From NCBI GenBank assembly GCA_046155605.1, contig JBJXFQ010000102.1, positions 1 through 55,810 of the forward strand: a stretch of 55,810 nucleotides of DNA. Reading direction: 5' to 3'. A program made the position numbers and the translations under genes. The DNA comes from JAEUIZ01 sp046155605. Lineage in GTDB: Bacteria > Planctomycetota > Phycisphaerae > Phycisphaerales > UBA1924. Below the pieces are notes generated by a model. That model searched no databases, was not told the origin of the DNA, and saw only the letters and a program-made list of their open reading frames with translations. Positions 26,975 to 35,438 of this stretch are shown one piece after another. How positions within the stretch are numbered: position 1 is the stretch's first letter; each line of letters opens with the position of its first letter.

Positions 26975-29527
26975 TTACTTCGAGTCGCGATCGGTGACGT
27001 TGGCGGTCGAGTCGGTGGGCGTGGAGAAGGAGCGGAAGGCGCCCCAGACGCCGCGGAAGGAGAAGAAGCCGGCGTTGGACGTGGTGGCGCTGCTCATGGT
27101 GCGCGTGCCCGCAAAGGTGACGGGAGGCGTGGTGGTGTTGGTCGAAACGGTGTCGGACGGGCCGGTGGAGGTGTTGCTGTTGAAGCCGTTGGAGGTCGAG
27201 TTGGTGCCGAGGCCGCCGGTGGAATCGAACTTCCCGGCGGCGGCACCGGTGTTCGAGCCGGTGGTCGAATCAAGTGACGAGCCCTGGTTGTTGAAGTCGG
27301 TGGAACCCTGGTTGTTGAAATCGCTGTTCATGCCGCCGGGCTCGTTGGTGTCGCCGATGAAATCGGGCTGGTCGTTCGATGGATCGTCGGCGTTGCCGAA
27401 GGCGGGATCGGGCGTGGAAGGCGTCGACGGAGTGATTGAAGTCGATGGAGTTTGGGTCGAGAAGTTTGACGTGATCGAAGCGCTCGCCGAGGAGTTGGAA
27501 GACGAGTCGATCGACGGGCTGGGCGTCGTCGCCGAGGCCTGTGGCGACTTGCTCTTGTCGGGCGCGGCGCTGGTCTTGGTGGTGCCGAGTTTTTTCTGGA
27601 GTTCGCCGGTCATGATCTCGTGCTGCGTGCTGCGAGTTGGCCAGTTGGACTTCTCGTTCATCAGGTGCTCGCGGAGCGAGATAGCATCGGGCTGGAACTT
27701 GTTGAGGCGGAGCGAGCGCTCGATCTTGTAGAGCGCCTCGTCGCGCTTGCCCTCGCGGGCGAGGTCGGTGGCCTGGACGAGCATCTGCTGCCCGCGCTTG
27801 TCGCGGCTCCACGGCAGCAGGCCCTCACGCGAGCCGGCGCGGACGCGCTCGACGGTGGCCTTGCCGCGCTCGGCCTGATCGATCACGACCTGATCGCTGA
27901 CGATGGTGGGCGTGATCATGAAGATGATCTCGGAGCGCTCGGTCTTGTCGTCGTGACCGCGGAAGGCCGCGCCGATGATCGGGATATCACCCGCGAAGGG
28001 CACCTGGCGGCGGCTGGCAGTGGTGGCCTCGCGGAAGAGGCCGCCGAGCACGACGGTCTGCCCGTCGCGGACCATGACGTTAGTGGTCAGTTCGTTCGAG
28101 ATCTCGTCGGGGATGGTGACGGCGGCACCGCCCGCATCGGTGACGTTGCGGATGACGGCCTCGGAGACCTTGGGCTTGAGTTCCATGCGGATCATGCCGT
28201 CGGTCGAGACGAAGGGCCGGAAGTAGAGTTGGGTGCCCGTGTCGAGGAACTCGACGGTCTGCGTTGTTGAGGTGTCGGTCGAGGTGCTGCTGAGGTAGCC
28301 GACCTTGCGGCCCACGAGGACGCGAGCGGGCTGACGGTTGAGCGTCAGGATGTTCGGACGCGAGATGATGGTGGTGTCGGAGACCTCGTCGAGGAGGCGG
28401 AGGAAGGCGGCGACGTCGTTCTGGACCACGCCGAGTTTGAGGGTGGCGGGCCCGGACGTGTTGCCGGGGTTGGAGACGATGGCGCTGCCCTTGCCGTCGG
28501 CGGGGAGGGGGACGCCGCCGGAGCCGGACGAACCGCCGCCGCCGCCGCCACCACCACCACCGCCGCCGCCCGAGCCGCCGCTGGACCCGCCGTTGCCGGA
28601 GATCAGGCCGTCCACGGCCTTGAGCGGGCCGCCGATGTTGAGGAAGTCGATGAAATCAAGGTCGCCCAGGACGGCGAAATCAACACCAAAGGCGTTGGCC
28701 TCGTTGAGCGCGGTCTGAAGGATCGTGGCCTCGACGAGAACCTGCGAAGGTCGCGTGTCCATCTGGCCGACGACCTTCTCGATCTCGGCGAGATTCTCCT
28801 CGAAGTCGAAGACCATCATGGTGGCGTCGTGGGCGTAGTCGTCGGCGCCGGTGGGAGCGTTCTCGGAGATGCTGAACGCGCCCGTCTTGCCGTTGGTCTT
28901 GATCTGCCCGCCCTCGGAGAGGAGGGGCTTGACGAACTCGGCGGCATCGACGGCGTTCAGGTAGTTGAGTTTGAGCACCTTCCAGACGCGCTGGCGCTGC
29001 TGGTCGGCGATCTTGGTCAGTTCTTCGAGCGTGTAGACATAGATGAAGTTGCCACGCTCGAGGTAGCCGTAGCCGTTGACGTGGAGGATGGCGTCGAGCG
29101 CCTCGTAGAAGGTCGCGCCGTAGAGATTGGCGGTGACGGTGGCGGAGACGTTCTTGGACGTCAAGATGCTCTTCTGGCTCTGGATCGAGAGCATCTGGAG
29201 GACGTTGACGAGGTCCTCGTCGTTGACGTGGAGGTCGACGATCATGTTCTCATCGACGGAGACCTTCTCGCCGGTCTCGGGGCCGGCGCCCGACATCGGG
29301 TCGCGGAGGGCCTTGGGATCCTGCTTGGGCTGCGTGCCGGCCTGGACGATCGGCTTGCCGTTGCCTGCGGGGCGCTGCGGGGTGTTGGGGACGGCGGAGG
29401 GCTGGGGGACGGAGCCGGCAGGCGGCGCGCCGCCCGGCTGCTGGGCAAGGGTGGTGCCCGCGAGAAGCGAGATCGTGGCCGCGGTCAGGCAAGCCCCGGT
29501 GAAGAGTCGAGTGTTCGTGTGCCGCAT
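26975..29527 (-). CDS. type II/IV secretin (GspD/PilQ-like)
   Basis: 850 residues. Signal peptide (LFTGACLTAATISLLAGTTLA), N-domains (VNVLQMLSIQSQKSI; YGYLERGNFIYVYTLEELTK), then the secretin channel (VGYLSSTSTDTSTT, ELTTNVMVRDGQTVVLGGLF, DIPIIGAAFRG, EIIFMITPTIV). It should form the outer-membrane pore for the pilus or secretion system whose pseudopilins lie upstream. A run of 13 glycines interrupts the N3 region. The last 200 or so residues are Ser/Thr/Asn/Pro-rich, which is unusual. The ATG at 29527 lies 7 bases after aaggag; the ATG at 29533 is too close to it. Confidence 0.92.
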   Translation of the reverse strand: MRHTNTRLFTGACLTAATISLLAGTTLAQQPGGAPPAGSVPQPSAVPNTPQRPAGNGKPIVQAGTQPKQDPKALRDPMSGAGPETGEKVSVDENMIVDLHVNDEDLVNVLQMLSIQSQKSILTSKNVSATVTANLYGATFYEALDAILHVNGYGYLERGNFIYVYTLEELTKIADQQRQRVWKVLKLNYLNAVDAAEFVKPLLSEGGQIKTNGKTGAFSISENAPTGADDYAHDATMMVFDFEENLAEIEKVVGQMDTRPSQVLVEATILQTALNEANAFGVDFAVLGDLDFIDFLNIGGPLKAVDGLISGNGGSSGGSGGGGGGGGGGGGGSSGSGGVPLPADGKGSAIVSNPGNTSGPATLKLGVVQNDVAAFLRLLDEVSDTTIISRPNILTLNRQPARVLVGRKVGYLSSTSTDTSTTQTVEFLDTGTQLYFRPFVSTDGMIRMELKPKVSEAVIRNVTDAGGAAVTIPDEISNELTTNVMVRDGQTVVLGGLFREATTASRRQVPFAGDIPIIGAAFRGHDDKTERSEIIFMITPTIVSDQVVIDQAERGKATVERVRAGSREGLLPWSRDKRGQQMLVQATDLAREGKRDEALYKIERSLRLNKFQPDAISLREHLMNEKSNWPTRSTQHEIMTGELQKKLGTTKTSAAPDKSKSPQASATTPSPSIDSSSNSSASASITSNFSTQTPSTSITPSTPSTPDPAFGNADDPSNDQPDFIGDTNEPGGMNSDFNNQGSTDFNNQGSSLDSTTGSNTGAAAGKFDSTGGLGTNSTSNGFNSNTSTGPSDTVSTNTTTPPVTFAGTRTMSSATTSNAGFFSFRGVWGAFRSFSTPTDSTANVTDRDSK

Positions 29528-29728
29528 CCTCATGCTCCTTGATTCCCATACGGGTGCCCGAGTCGGGCCCCGTGCCCCCCCGTGCCGTGGCGCTTCGAGC
29601 GCCGCAGGTATGTCGTCGCGTGGATGGGTGGACTTTGTGTGCCGGGCGATGCGCTCTGGGCGAGGGCGAACGCTGGGCCGGGTGTGCGGGTTGGGCGCGG
29701 AATGCGGCATGGGACCAAGGCCCATAAG

Positions 29729-29820
29729 CGGAAGAAGGGACAAGGGGACGGAGAGACAAGGGGACGAAGTGGAAGAGAATAAAGAAGGGGGAAAGCGACG
29801 AAGCGACGGAAGGGAAAGGG
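29729..29820 (-). repeat. polypurine tract (polypyrimidine on minus strand)
   Basis: Nearly pure A/G on the plus strand. Read on the minus strand it contains ctccgtccccttgtccct, identical over 18 bases to the tract at 21536-21613. It lies about 200-290 bases upstream of the secretin start in the secretin's orientation. Confidence 0.55.
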
Positions 29821-29844
29821 CTAGCCGCGGCGGGCTGTCGTGTT

Positions 29845-29880
29845 CGCAACGGCACCGACCGTGCCGGGCCACGGTCGGTG
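29845..29880. repeat. dispersed palindrome, copy 2 (caccgaccgtg)
   Basis: Arms caccgaccgtg (29853-29863) and cacggtcggtg (29870-29880) around loop ccgggc. Read in reverse it matches the element at 24741-24785, including the adjoining ttgcgaac. Confidence 0.6.
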
Positions 29881-29911
29881 GGACGGCTCATCATGGCACG
29901 GCTGATCGTGG

Positions 29912-29936
29912 CGCGGACCTTCTTTGAAGGTCCGTG
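29912..29936 (-). terminator. hairpin after the pseudopilin genes
   Basis: Stem ggaccttc/gaaggtcc (29915-29922 and 29926-29933), extendable to cgcggacc, with a ttt loop. It is 36 bases beyond the stop of the last minus-strand pilus gene (29972). There is no clear T-run, so termination is only suggested by stem and position. Confidence 0.35.
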
Positions 29937-29971
29937 ACGCCTGATCGAGAGGCCGTCGCGTCTCGTTTTGT

Positions 29972-30235
29972 TCAGTCACCAATGGGATGCGGCGTTGCGG
30001 CCGCGGGCGCTTCGACGGCGTGGCGGCGCGCGGGCTCGACGGCCTGACGACGCGCGGGCTCCACGCGCGGACGCGGTATCAGTTCGATCGGCGTCAGTTT
30101 CGGCACCGCGTACGCCGAACGCGGCACGCCCGTCACCAGTTTCAAGCGGCCCCAGATGAGAACGGCCAGCGCGCTCATCCCAAGGACGAGAACCGTGCCC
30201 AGTCGCGTGCGCAGAAAGCGGTTTCGCATGGTCAT
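29972..30235 (-). CDS. small membrane protein of pilus/secretion cluster
   Basis: 87 residues with one transmembrane segment (GTVLVLGMSALAVLIWG) and a Pro/Arg/Ala-rich tail containing the duplicated motif VEPARRQAVEPARRHAVEAP. Not recognised. Its ATG (30235) follows the GspH-like stop by one base, so the two are translationally coupled. It may be a bitopic assembly protein (GspC-, PilN- or PilP-type position), but similarity is not visible. A start at 30229 is equally possible. Confidence 0.6.
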   Translation of the reverse strand: MTMRNRFLRTRLGTVLVLGMSALAVLIWGRLKLVTGVPRSAYAVPKLTPIELIPRPRVEPARRQAVEPARRHAVEAPAAATPHPIGD

Positions 30236-30236
30236 C

Positions 30237-30755
30237 TCATGGGCCGGCGGTTCGTTGGACGGTGGCGCGGCCTGTGTAGGCCTCGACGGTAAGAACAAAG
30301 GTGGACCCAAAGCCGCTGAGCGTGATCGTCCCGCCCGCGCTGGGCGTGCTGCTGCCCGGACCTGTCACCGGGCCGCCGAGTTCGTCAAAGACGAGGGTGT
30401 TGGTGCCGCCGAAGTCGGCCGCGGCGATGGTCCCGGTCAGGCCATTCGTGCCCTGCACAAGCCGCACCTCGCGGATGAGGTCGTTCACGGGATCGAGGAC
30501 CGCGCCGTTGACCTCGATGATCTGGTACTTGTTGTTCGCGGTGTCAAAGACGATCGCCCGCCCGCGCTGCGTTGCCAGCGCGTCCGACTGCGCCGCGTTG
30601 ATATCGGCCACGATCGCTCGCACCGCGGACTGGATCTTCAACGCGTCCGAGGAGCCGATCGAAGGGATCACGACCGCGCTGGCGATGCCCAGCAGCGTGA
30701 CGACGATCAGCACCTCGATCAGCGTGTAAGCCTTGCGATGCGCGCCGCGGACCAT
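30237..30755 (-). CDS. GspH/FimT-type pseudopilin
   Basis: 172 residues with a type III signal peptide at the prepilin cleavage site (RKAYTLIEVLIVVTLLGIAS, with Glu at mature position 5), cleavage expected after a residue just before YTLIEV, then a beta-rich globular domain like GspH/FimT. The residue before the cleavage site is not the usual Gly (KA|YTL), a pattern shared with the pilins below. Probably a minor pseudopilin. Confidence 0.85.
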   Translation of the reverse strand: MVRGAHRKAYTLIEVLIVVTLLGIASAVVIPSIGSSDALKIQSAVRAIVADINAAQSDALATQRGRAIVFDTANNKYQIIEVNGAVLDPVNDLIREVRLVQGTNGLTGTIAAADFGGTNTLVFDELGGPVTGPGSSTPSAGGTITLSGFGSTFVLTVEAYTGRATVQRTAGP

Positions 30756-30833
30756 GCGTTCCCCTCTCCCTCACCCCTCCAGCACACCACGGCATCCAAC
30801 ACGGCGCGGCCTGAAGTCACCATCCCGCCTCGA

Positions 30834-31235
30834 TCACTTGCCCGCTTCCGGCTTCGCCTTGGCCTCGGGCGGGAGTTTCAGCGGCGGCATGTCCGTCACC
30901 TTGACCGACAGGCCCGACGCGAGTTTCGACTCCAGCCGCTCCATCTTCGCGTTGAGCGTGCGAAGTTCGGCGATGATGATCTTGCGCTGCTCCAGCGCGT
31001 TGGTCAGCCCGCCCTGGTCGGGGTCGCCCGGACCTTGGGCCGAGGCGCTGGCCGGGCCGCTGAGCGGGCCGGGCGTGAGTTGCCGCTCGACAAGCCCGAC
31101 GCCCACCATGAGCGCGATGAGGGTGAGGACGGCGTTCTGATACCCGCGGGTGCGCGGCGCGGCATGGTCGGTGGTCAGCATGGACCCACGATCGGCGCGG
31201 CGCGAACGGCGGATGAGTCGGCTCGGGAAAAACAT
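30834..31235 (-). CDS. membrane protein with coiled-coil, pilus cluster
   Basis: 133 residues: basic N-terminus, one transmembrane helix (NAVLTLIALMVGVGLVE), a Gly/Pro-rich linker and a predicted coiled coil (LEQRKIIIAELRTLNAKMER LESKL as heptads), ending Pro/Lys-rich. Not recognised as a named family. Position between pilin genes suggests a structural role. Confidence 0.65.
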   Translation of the reverse strand: MFFPSRLIRRSRRADRGSMLTTDHAAPRTRGYQNAVLTLIALMVGVGLVERQLTPGPLSGPASASAQGPGDPDQGGLTNALEQRKIIIAELRTLNAKMERLESKLASGLSVKVTDMPPLKLPPEAKAKPEAGK

Positions 31236-31299
31236 GCGGGGATCGCTCCGGTCGTGCCGTTACGCCGCGGCCAAAGCGCCGGGGCCTTCGCCGATAACG

Positions 31300-31731
31300 T
31301 CAGGGCTTGGGAAATGGCTTGTCGAGCGCGTCGAACGAGGCCGCCCAGAGATTCCCGGTCCCGTCATAAATCCAGCCGTAGGCGTTGGTATACCCCACGT
31401 CCGGCGTCGGGCGCACGATCACGATGTCGCGCACCGCCGGATCGACCCACAGGTTCAGCGGCGGCTCGCGTAGGTAGTCGCCGCCCACCGACGCCAACTG
31501 GCCCCACGCGGGCAGGCCCTGGCCCGCGACGATCTGCGGGAAGCGGCTGCCATTGCGCACGAAGTAGACGCCCAGCGCCTGGCGCGTCTTGACGAGTTGG
31601 TCATAGGTCGCGGTCGAGGTGGCCTGCTCGGTGGCGTTCGAGAACTGCGGAACGACCACCGCCGAGAGGATCCCCAGGATCACCACGACGATGAGGATCT
31701 CGACGAGCGTGAACGCGCGATGGTTGCGCAT
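31300..31731 (-). CDS. type IV pilin / major pseudopilin (GspG-like)
   Basis: 143 residues. The N-terminus MRNHRAFTLVEILIVVVILG is a classic prepilin leader and hydrophobic helix with Glu5, followed by LSAVVVPQFSNATEQATSTA and a short globular domain. The ATG at 31731 gives the short leader; upstream in-frame codons have no support. It is paralogous to the next pilin through the helix region, then diverges. Confidence 0.9.
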   Translation of the reverse strand: MRNHRAFTLVEILIVVVILGILSAVVVPQFSNATEQATSTATYDQLVKTRQALGVYFVRNGSRFPQIVAGQGLPAWGQLASVGGDYLREPPLNLWVDPAVRDIVIVRPTPDVGYTNAYGWIYDGTGNLWAASFDALDKPFPKP

Positions 31732-31747
31732 GATTCTCTCTCTCCTC

Positions 31748-31769
31748 GCCGATCGCCCGTGCGATCGGC
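31748..31769. repeat. CCGATCGC hairpin, second site
   Basis: Arms gccgatcgc (31748-31756) and gcgatcggc (31761-31769) with loop ccgt, immediately upstream of the pilin ATG at 31731. It matches the arm sequence at 25579-25598. It may separate expression of the two pilins. Confidence 0.5.
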
Positions 31770-31856
31770 TCCGACCCGCCCCCAACACCGCACCGACAAG
31801 GCCGGCCGACCCCCGCGAAGGGATCGGCGGCGTGATGAGTTCAGATCAGGACCGAC

Positions 31857-32294
31857 TCAAGGAACGCCCGGGGTCGGACGCTTGGTCACTTCGTTGTACT
31901 CGACGGCGGTGAGGGTGCCGAGGGCGGCGTCCCACGCCCAACCATCACCAACCGCAGCGCCGGCGATGTCCACAACGTTCTGGCCGTTGTTCACCGGGTT
32001 GATGGCCGGTGCCTTGAGATAGCCGTTGTCGATGAAGGCACCCCACGTCGTGTGGGCGGGATTGCTCACCGAAGCCGCGTTGAACTGCGCGAGGGTCGGA
32101 TACGCGTTGGTGCGGGCGCGGAACAACTCGATCTGGTTGTTGAGCGTGTCGAGTTGCGCCTGCACGTTACCCGCCTGGGCGTCCTGCGTGGCGTTCGTGA
32201 ACTGCGGGACCACGATCGCGGCGAGGATGCCGAGGATGACGACGACGATCAGGATTTCGACGAGCGTAAAGGCCTTGCGAACGCGTCCATTCAT
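31857..32294 (-). CDS. type IV pilin / major pseudopilin (GspG-like)
   Basis: 145 residues. MNGRVRKAFTLVEILIVVVI is the prepilin leader and N-terminal helix, then LAAIVVPQFTNATQDAQAGN and a small C-terminal domain. The start is supported by aaggag 8-9 bases before the ATG at 32294. First gene of the minus-strand pilus set, so the main promoter should be in 32295-32770. The two pilins are identical over most of the helix but have different globular parts, so one may be the major subunit. Confidence 0.92.
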   Translation of the reverse strand: MNGRVRKAFTLVEILIVVVILGILAAIVVPQFTNATQDAQAGNVQAQLDTLNNQIELFRARTNAYPTLAQFNAASVSNPAHTTWGAFIDNGYLKAPAINPVNNGQNVVDIAGAAVGDGWAWDAALGTLTAVEYNEVTKRPTPGVP

Positions 32295-32773
32295 GAGACT
32301 TTCTCCTTCAGCAGGCAACCACGGACGGCTCCCGCGGCACCCCACACACCGAGCGTCGGCTTTCGCACGGTGACGCGAACGTCGCGTCCCGTGGCCGCGC
32401 CCACCAAAGCAGGCTCCGGGGCTTTCGCGCCGAAGCGTGCCGTCGTCGGCCGGGCCCTCCCCTGTGCGCCCGGACGACGCCTGGCCCTTGGACCCGTGAG
32501 CGGGAAACGACTCGTCCCGCCTTCGGCCGTGGGCCACATGCTCGTGGTGTGTGCATCGGCAGCGGCGAGACGCGCGCTCAGCGATGGCGAGTGAGTCGTG
32601 GCGCGCGGCGTCGGGCTGTGCGGGATGGGACGAGCGCGGGAGAGTTGCGGGCCACGCCGGGCGGGCCGATAGCGAAAGGCGGACGCGGTTTGCGGGCGTT
32701 GGATGAGGCGGGTGTCATCGGTCAGCCGTGACGGGTGACCGATGCGGTCGCGAATGAGTTCTCGGCACTCGGC
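32295..32773. other. intergenic region upstream of pilin genes
   Basis: No gene supported; frames crossing it have poor codon use. It must contain the pilin promoter, but I cannot single out a convincing -35/-10 pair in this GC-rich sequence. Confidence 0.5.
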
Positions 32774-32860
32774 ATCGTGCCACGGGCTGCCGGCCTTGCG
32801 GCTGCCCGTGCCTTCACGACCGCTTCCACGGGCATCGCTGCGCGAAGCCCGTGGCACGAT
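32774..32860. repeat. tandem-hairpin palindrome of GTGCCAC family
   Basis: Outer arms atcgtgccacgggct (32774-32788) and agcccgtggcacgat (32846-32860) are perfect 15-bp inverted repeats. Inside are two smaller hairpins, cacgggc...gcccgtg and ccacggg...cccgtgg. It lies just after the HEAT-like gene's stop. The architecture (GTGCCAC/GTGGCAC borders enclosing tandem hairpins) parallels the element inside nrdJ. Confidence 0.65.
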
Positions 32861-32872
32861 CAACAGAGCCCG

Positions 32873-35074
32873 CTACTTCTGCCCGAGAATAAGCGGGACG
32901 ATGTTGGTCTGCGGGAGATTGAGCGAGCCGACGACCGCGGCGGCGGCGGTGGCTTCCTTATCAGCCCCGGTCGAGGCCAGTTCGATGACGCGCTGCACCT
33001 GCCGCGGCTCGAGTTGGTTGCCGAAGCGCTTGGCGGAATCGGCGAGTTTGCCCAGGAGCGCGACCCGCTCGTCGCCGGTGGCCCCCAGCGCGCCATCGGC
33101 GAGCGCGACCTGCGCCCGCTTCTGGTTGATCCGCCCGAGAACCTCGGCGACGTCCAGCCGCGTCTCGCCCTTGGCGTCCGAGAGCGCGCTGATGAGCGGG
33201 AGGGCCGCATCACCCACGTCGAAGACGGTGTTGCCCGAGACGGCCAGATCGCGGAGGACGCCGAGCGAGCGGGTCGCGTAGACGCCTGCCTCGTCGTCAG
33301 TGATCGGACCACCCGAGGCGTTCTGCACGAGTTGGGACGCGGCCTCGGCGAGTTGCGCGTCGCTCAGACCCGTCGGACGCACGGCGACGGTCGCGTCACG
33401 GTCGTACTTGCGGGCGAGATCGATGTTGGCGGGGGGCGAGGTGAGCGCGAGGACGGGCGTGGCCACGAGTTTGGCGCTGCCGCGAACCTCGTTGATGAGC
33501 GCGACCGTCGGATCGCCATTGAGGTTGGAGACGATGAGATCGACGCCTGGGGCTTCGGCGATGGCACCGGCGAGTTCGGCGAGCGTGGCGGAGACGGGCA
33601 TCACGGTGTAGCCGGCGCGCTCGAGCGTTCGCCGGTGGCCCTCGCCGATTTCCTTGTTCGTCGCGATAATCACGGCGAAGCGGACGCCGGCATCGCGGAT
33701 CGCGCTGGCGAGGATCGGGACGACCCGCTCGGAGCCGGCAAAGCCCTGCTGCGGCTGGGCCTTGCCCAGCGCGAGGGCGGCTTCGTACTGCACGCGGCGG
33801 TTGGGATAGCCCAGCGAGTCGCGGAGCGGAGCCGTGCCGTTCTTGTCACTCCACAGAACCGTGCCGCCCGCCGTCTGATCGATGGCGGCGATGGCGCGGC
33901 GTGCGAGGGGCGTGTCACGCGACGTGATCGCGCGAGCGAGGACGGCCTGGCTCGGGCCGGCACCCGCGGTGACCGCCCAATACATCGCGTCGCGGCGCGT
34001 CTTGGGATATGCGGGGTTCTCATAGTCAGCGAGCGAATCGATCTCGCGGGAGAAGTTGGAGGCGAGCCAGAGGGAGAGGGCGGACTCGTTGCCCGCGGGC
34101 TGGAGGGCGAGCGAACGCTCGGCCGTGCGCATCGCCATCGCCTCGTGGAACACGGACGTGAAAATCGCAGTCGGCAGGAGCCCGATCTGGGGCTGGTAAT
34201 CCCAGAGGAGTTGGTTCGGCTCGCCGGGGAAACTTGTCAGTTCGGCCCGCTCGCCGTAGTACGCCTCGGCAAGGTCACGATAGAGGTCGGAGGTTGAGCC
34301 GGTGCCCGCGCCGCCGATGCGGGTAAGGGCGCGGTCGCAGGCCGTGCGCACGCCGACGGCCTGCGTGGACATCAGGACATCATGAAGGTAAGGGACGGCA
34401 GTGCGGTAGGCGAGGAGTCCGAGAATATCGGCAACCATTTCCTGGGCCGCCGGCTCGAGTTTGGGCAGGGCCGCGCACAGTGGTGCGACGGCCTGTTGAC
34501 CCATGTCCTGCATCAGGCGCTGGGCCTGGGCCTGGAGTTCGGGGTCGTTGCGATTGAGCAGGGCTTGGAGCAGTTGGGGCATGGCATACTCGCCGGCGGC
34601 GGCGAGGCGCTCGCGGGCGAGGATGCGCGCGCGCTGGACGCCCTTGAGCAGGCCGATGTTGCGCGTGATCTCGTCGGCGTTGCGGACGCGTTCGAGTTTG
34701 CCCTGGTCGTAGACCTTGAGCATGGAGGCGGCGGTGGCCTCGAGTTCGGGCTGCCGGAGGGCGAGGCCCATCGTGTCCTGGAAGCGCCCAAGTTCGCCGG
34801 AGGACTCGACGAGGTCGACGAAGTCTGTGGCGAGGAGATTTTTGGCGGTGAGTTGGCGTGCGATGCCGGCGGCGATGTCGTAACGGCGGATGCGGGTGTA
34901 GTGGATGAAATCACTCAGGAGGCGGACATTCTTGTCCCATTCGTCTTTGGCGGCCCCGGTACGGGGCTGAGCGGCGGCGGGTGCCGGCGATTGCGCCAAG
35001 GTTGGCGTGGTGGCGCAGAGCGCACACGCGAGAAGGATGCCCTGCACGCCGCGTCGAAGGATGGTTGGCGCCAC
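32873..35074 (-). CDS. secreted HEAT-like repeat protein
   Basis: About 733 residues. Signal peptide (GILLACALCATTPTLAQ), then helical repeats resembling HEAT/PBS lyase units (LLQALLNRNDPELQAQAQRL, VAPLCAALPKLEPAAQEMV, YLHDVLMSTQAVGVRTACDR). A middle segment (AGVRFAVIIATNKEIGEGHR, GVDLIVSNLNGDPTVALINE, KLVATPVLALTSP) looks like a receiver-type alpha/beta fold. A further helical region follows. Function unknown. The GTG at 35074 lies 6 bases after aggag; the frame also offers a GTG at 35089, 15 bases earlier, without such a site. Confidence 0.8.
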   Translation of the reverse strand: MAPTILRRGVQGILLACALCATTPTLAQSPAPAAAQPRTGAAKDEWDKNVRLLSDFIHYTRIRRYDIAAGIARQLTAKNLLATDFVDLVESSGELGRFQDTMGLALRQPELEATAASMLKVYDQGKLERVRNADEITRNIGLLKGVQRARILARERLAAAGEYAMPQLLQALLNRNDPELQAQAQRLMQDMGQQAVAPLCAALPKLEPAAQEMVADILGLLAYRTAVPYLHDVLMSTQAVGVRTACDRALTRIGGAGTGSTSDLYRDLAEAYYGERAELTSFPGEPNQLLWDYQPQIGLLPTAIFTSVFHEAMAMRTAERSLALQPAGNESALSLWLASNFSREIDSLADYENPAYPKTRRDAMYWAVTAGAGPSQAVLARAITSRDTPLARRAIAAIDQTAGGTVLWSDKNGTAPLRDSLGYPNRRVQYEAALALGKAQPQQGFAGSERVVPILASAIRDAGVRFAVIIATNKEIGEGHRRTLERAGYTVMPVSATLAELAGAIAEAPGVDLIVSNLNGDPTVALINEVRGSAKLVATPVLALTSPPANIDLARKYDRDATVAVRPTGLSDAQLAEAASQLVQNASGGPITDDEAGVYATRSLGVLRDLAVSGNTVFDVGDAALPLISALSDAKGETRLDVAEVLGRINQKRAQVALADGALGATGDERVALLGKLADSAKRFGNQLEPRQVQRVIELASTGADKEATAAAAVVGSLNLPQTNIVPLILGQK

Positions 35075-35234
35075 GATCGTCTCCTGCACCGGGAATGGGA
35101 TTGCTCGCCCGACCGAGTTCCGACCGGGACCACCGATACGCTGACCCGCCGCGTGCGGATGCAGCCTATCCCACTCGGGGGGTCCACTTTACTAGACCTG
35201 AGCCCGGAGTGTCAAACCGAAAGGGTTATTCCGG

Positions 35235-35372
35235 GTGTACAAGTGCGGACGCTTTGACCGAGTGATCGTCGAGCGCGCGTTGTCGTCCCAGAACTGGAAG
35301 TTGGAGCGCATCATCGGCCTGACCGTCAAGGACGACGGGCAATTCGTCGATTCATCCGCGCGGATCGCTTGA
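35235..35372 (+). CDS. possible small protein (45 aa)
   Basis: A short frame starting GTG that reads YKCGRFDRVIVERALSSQN, then KLERIIGLTVKDDG, with good codon use for this genome. Not recognised, and no strong ribosome site is visible. It occupies the otherwise empty 364-bp gap (35075-35438) before the regulator gene, which must also hold the promoters of both flanking genes. Confidence 0.3.
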   Translation: MYKCGRFDRVIVERALSSQNWKLERIIGLTVKDDGQFVDSSARIA

Positions 35373-35438
35373 CAGCCGATGATCGTCGCGACAGGCGATT
35401 GTTCGGATTCGGTTTGGACTCATGGACGAGGTGCCAAT

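Larger units (their letters stand above)
29528..29971. other. 444-bp intergenic region with repeats
   Basis: No credible gene. From the secretin side it holds about 190 bp of unassigned sequence that should include the secretin promoter, a polypurine tract, the second copy of the caccgaccgtg palindrome, and a GC hairpin near the end of the preceding gene. Confidence 0.6.
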
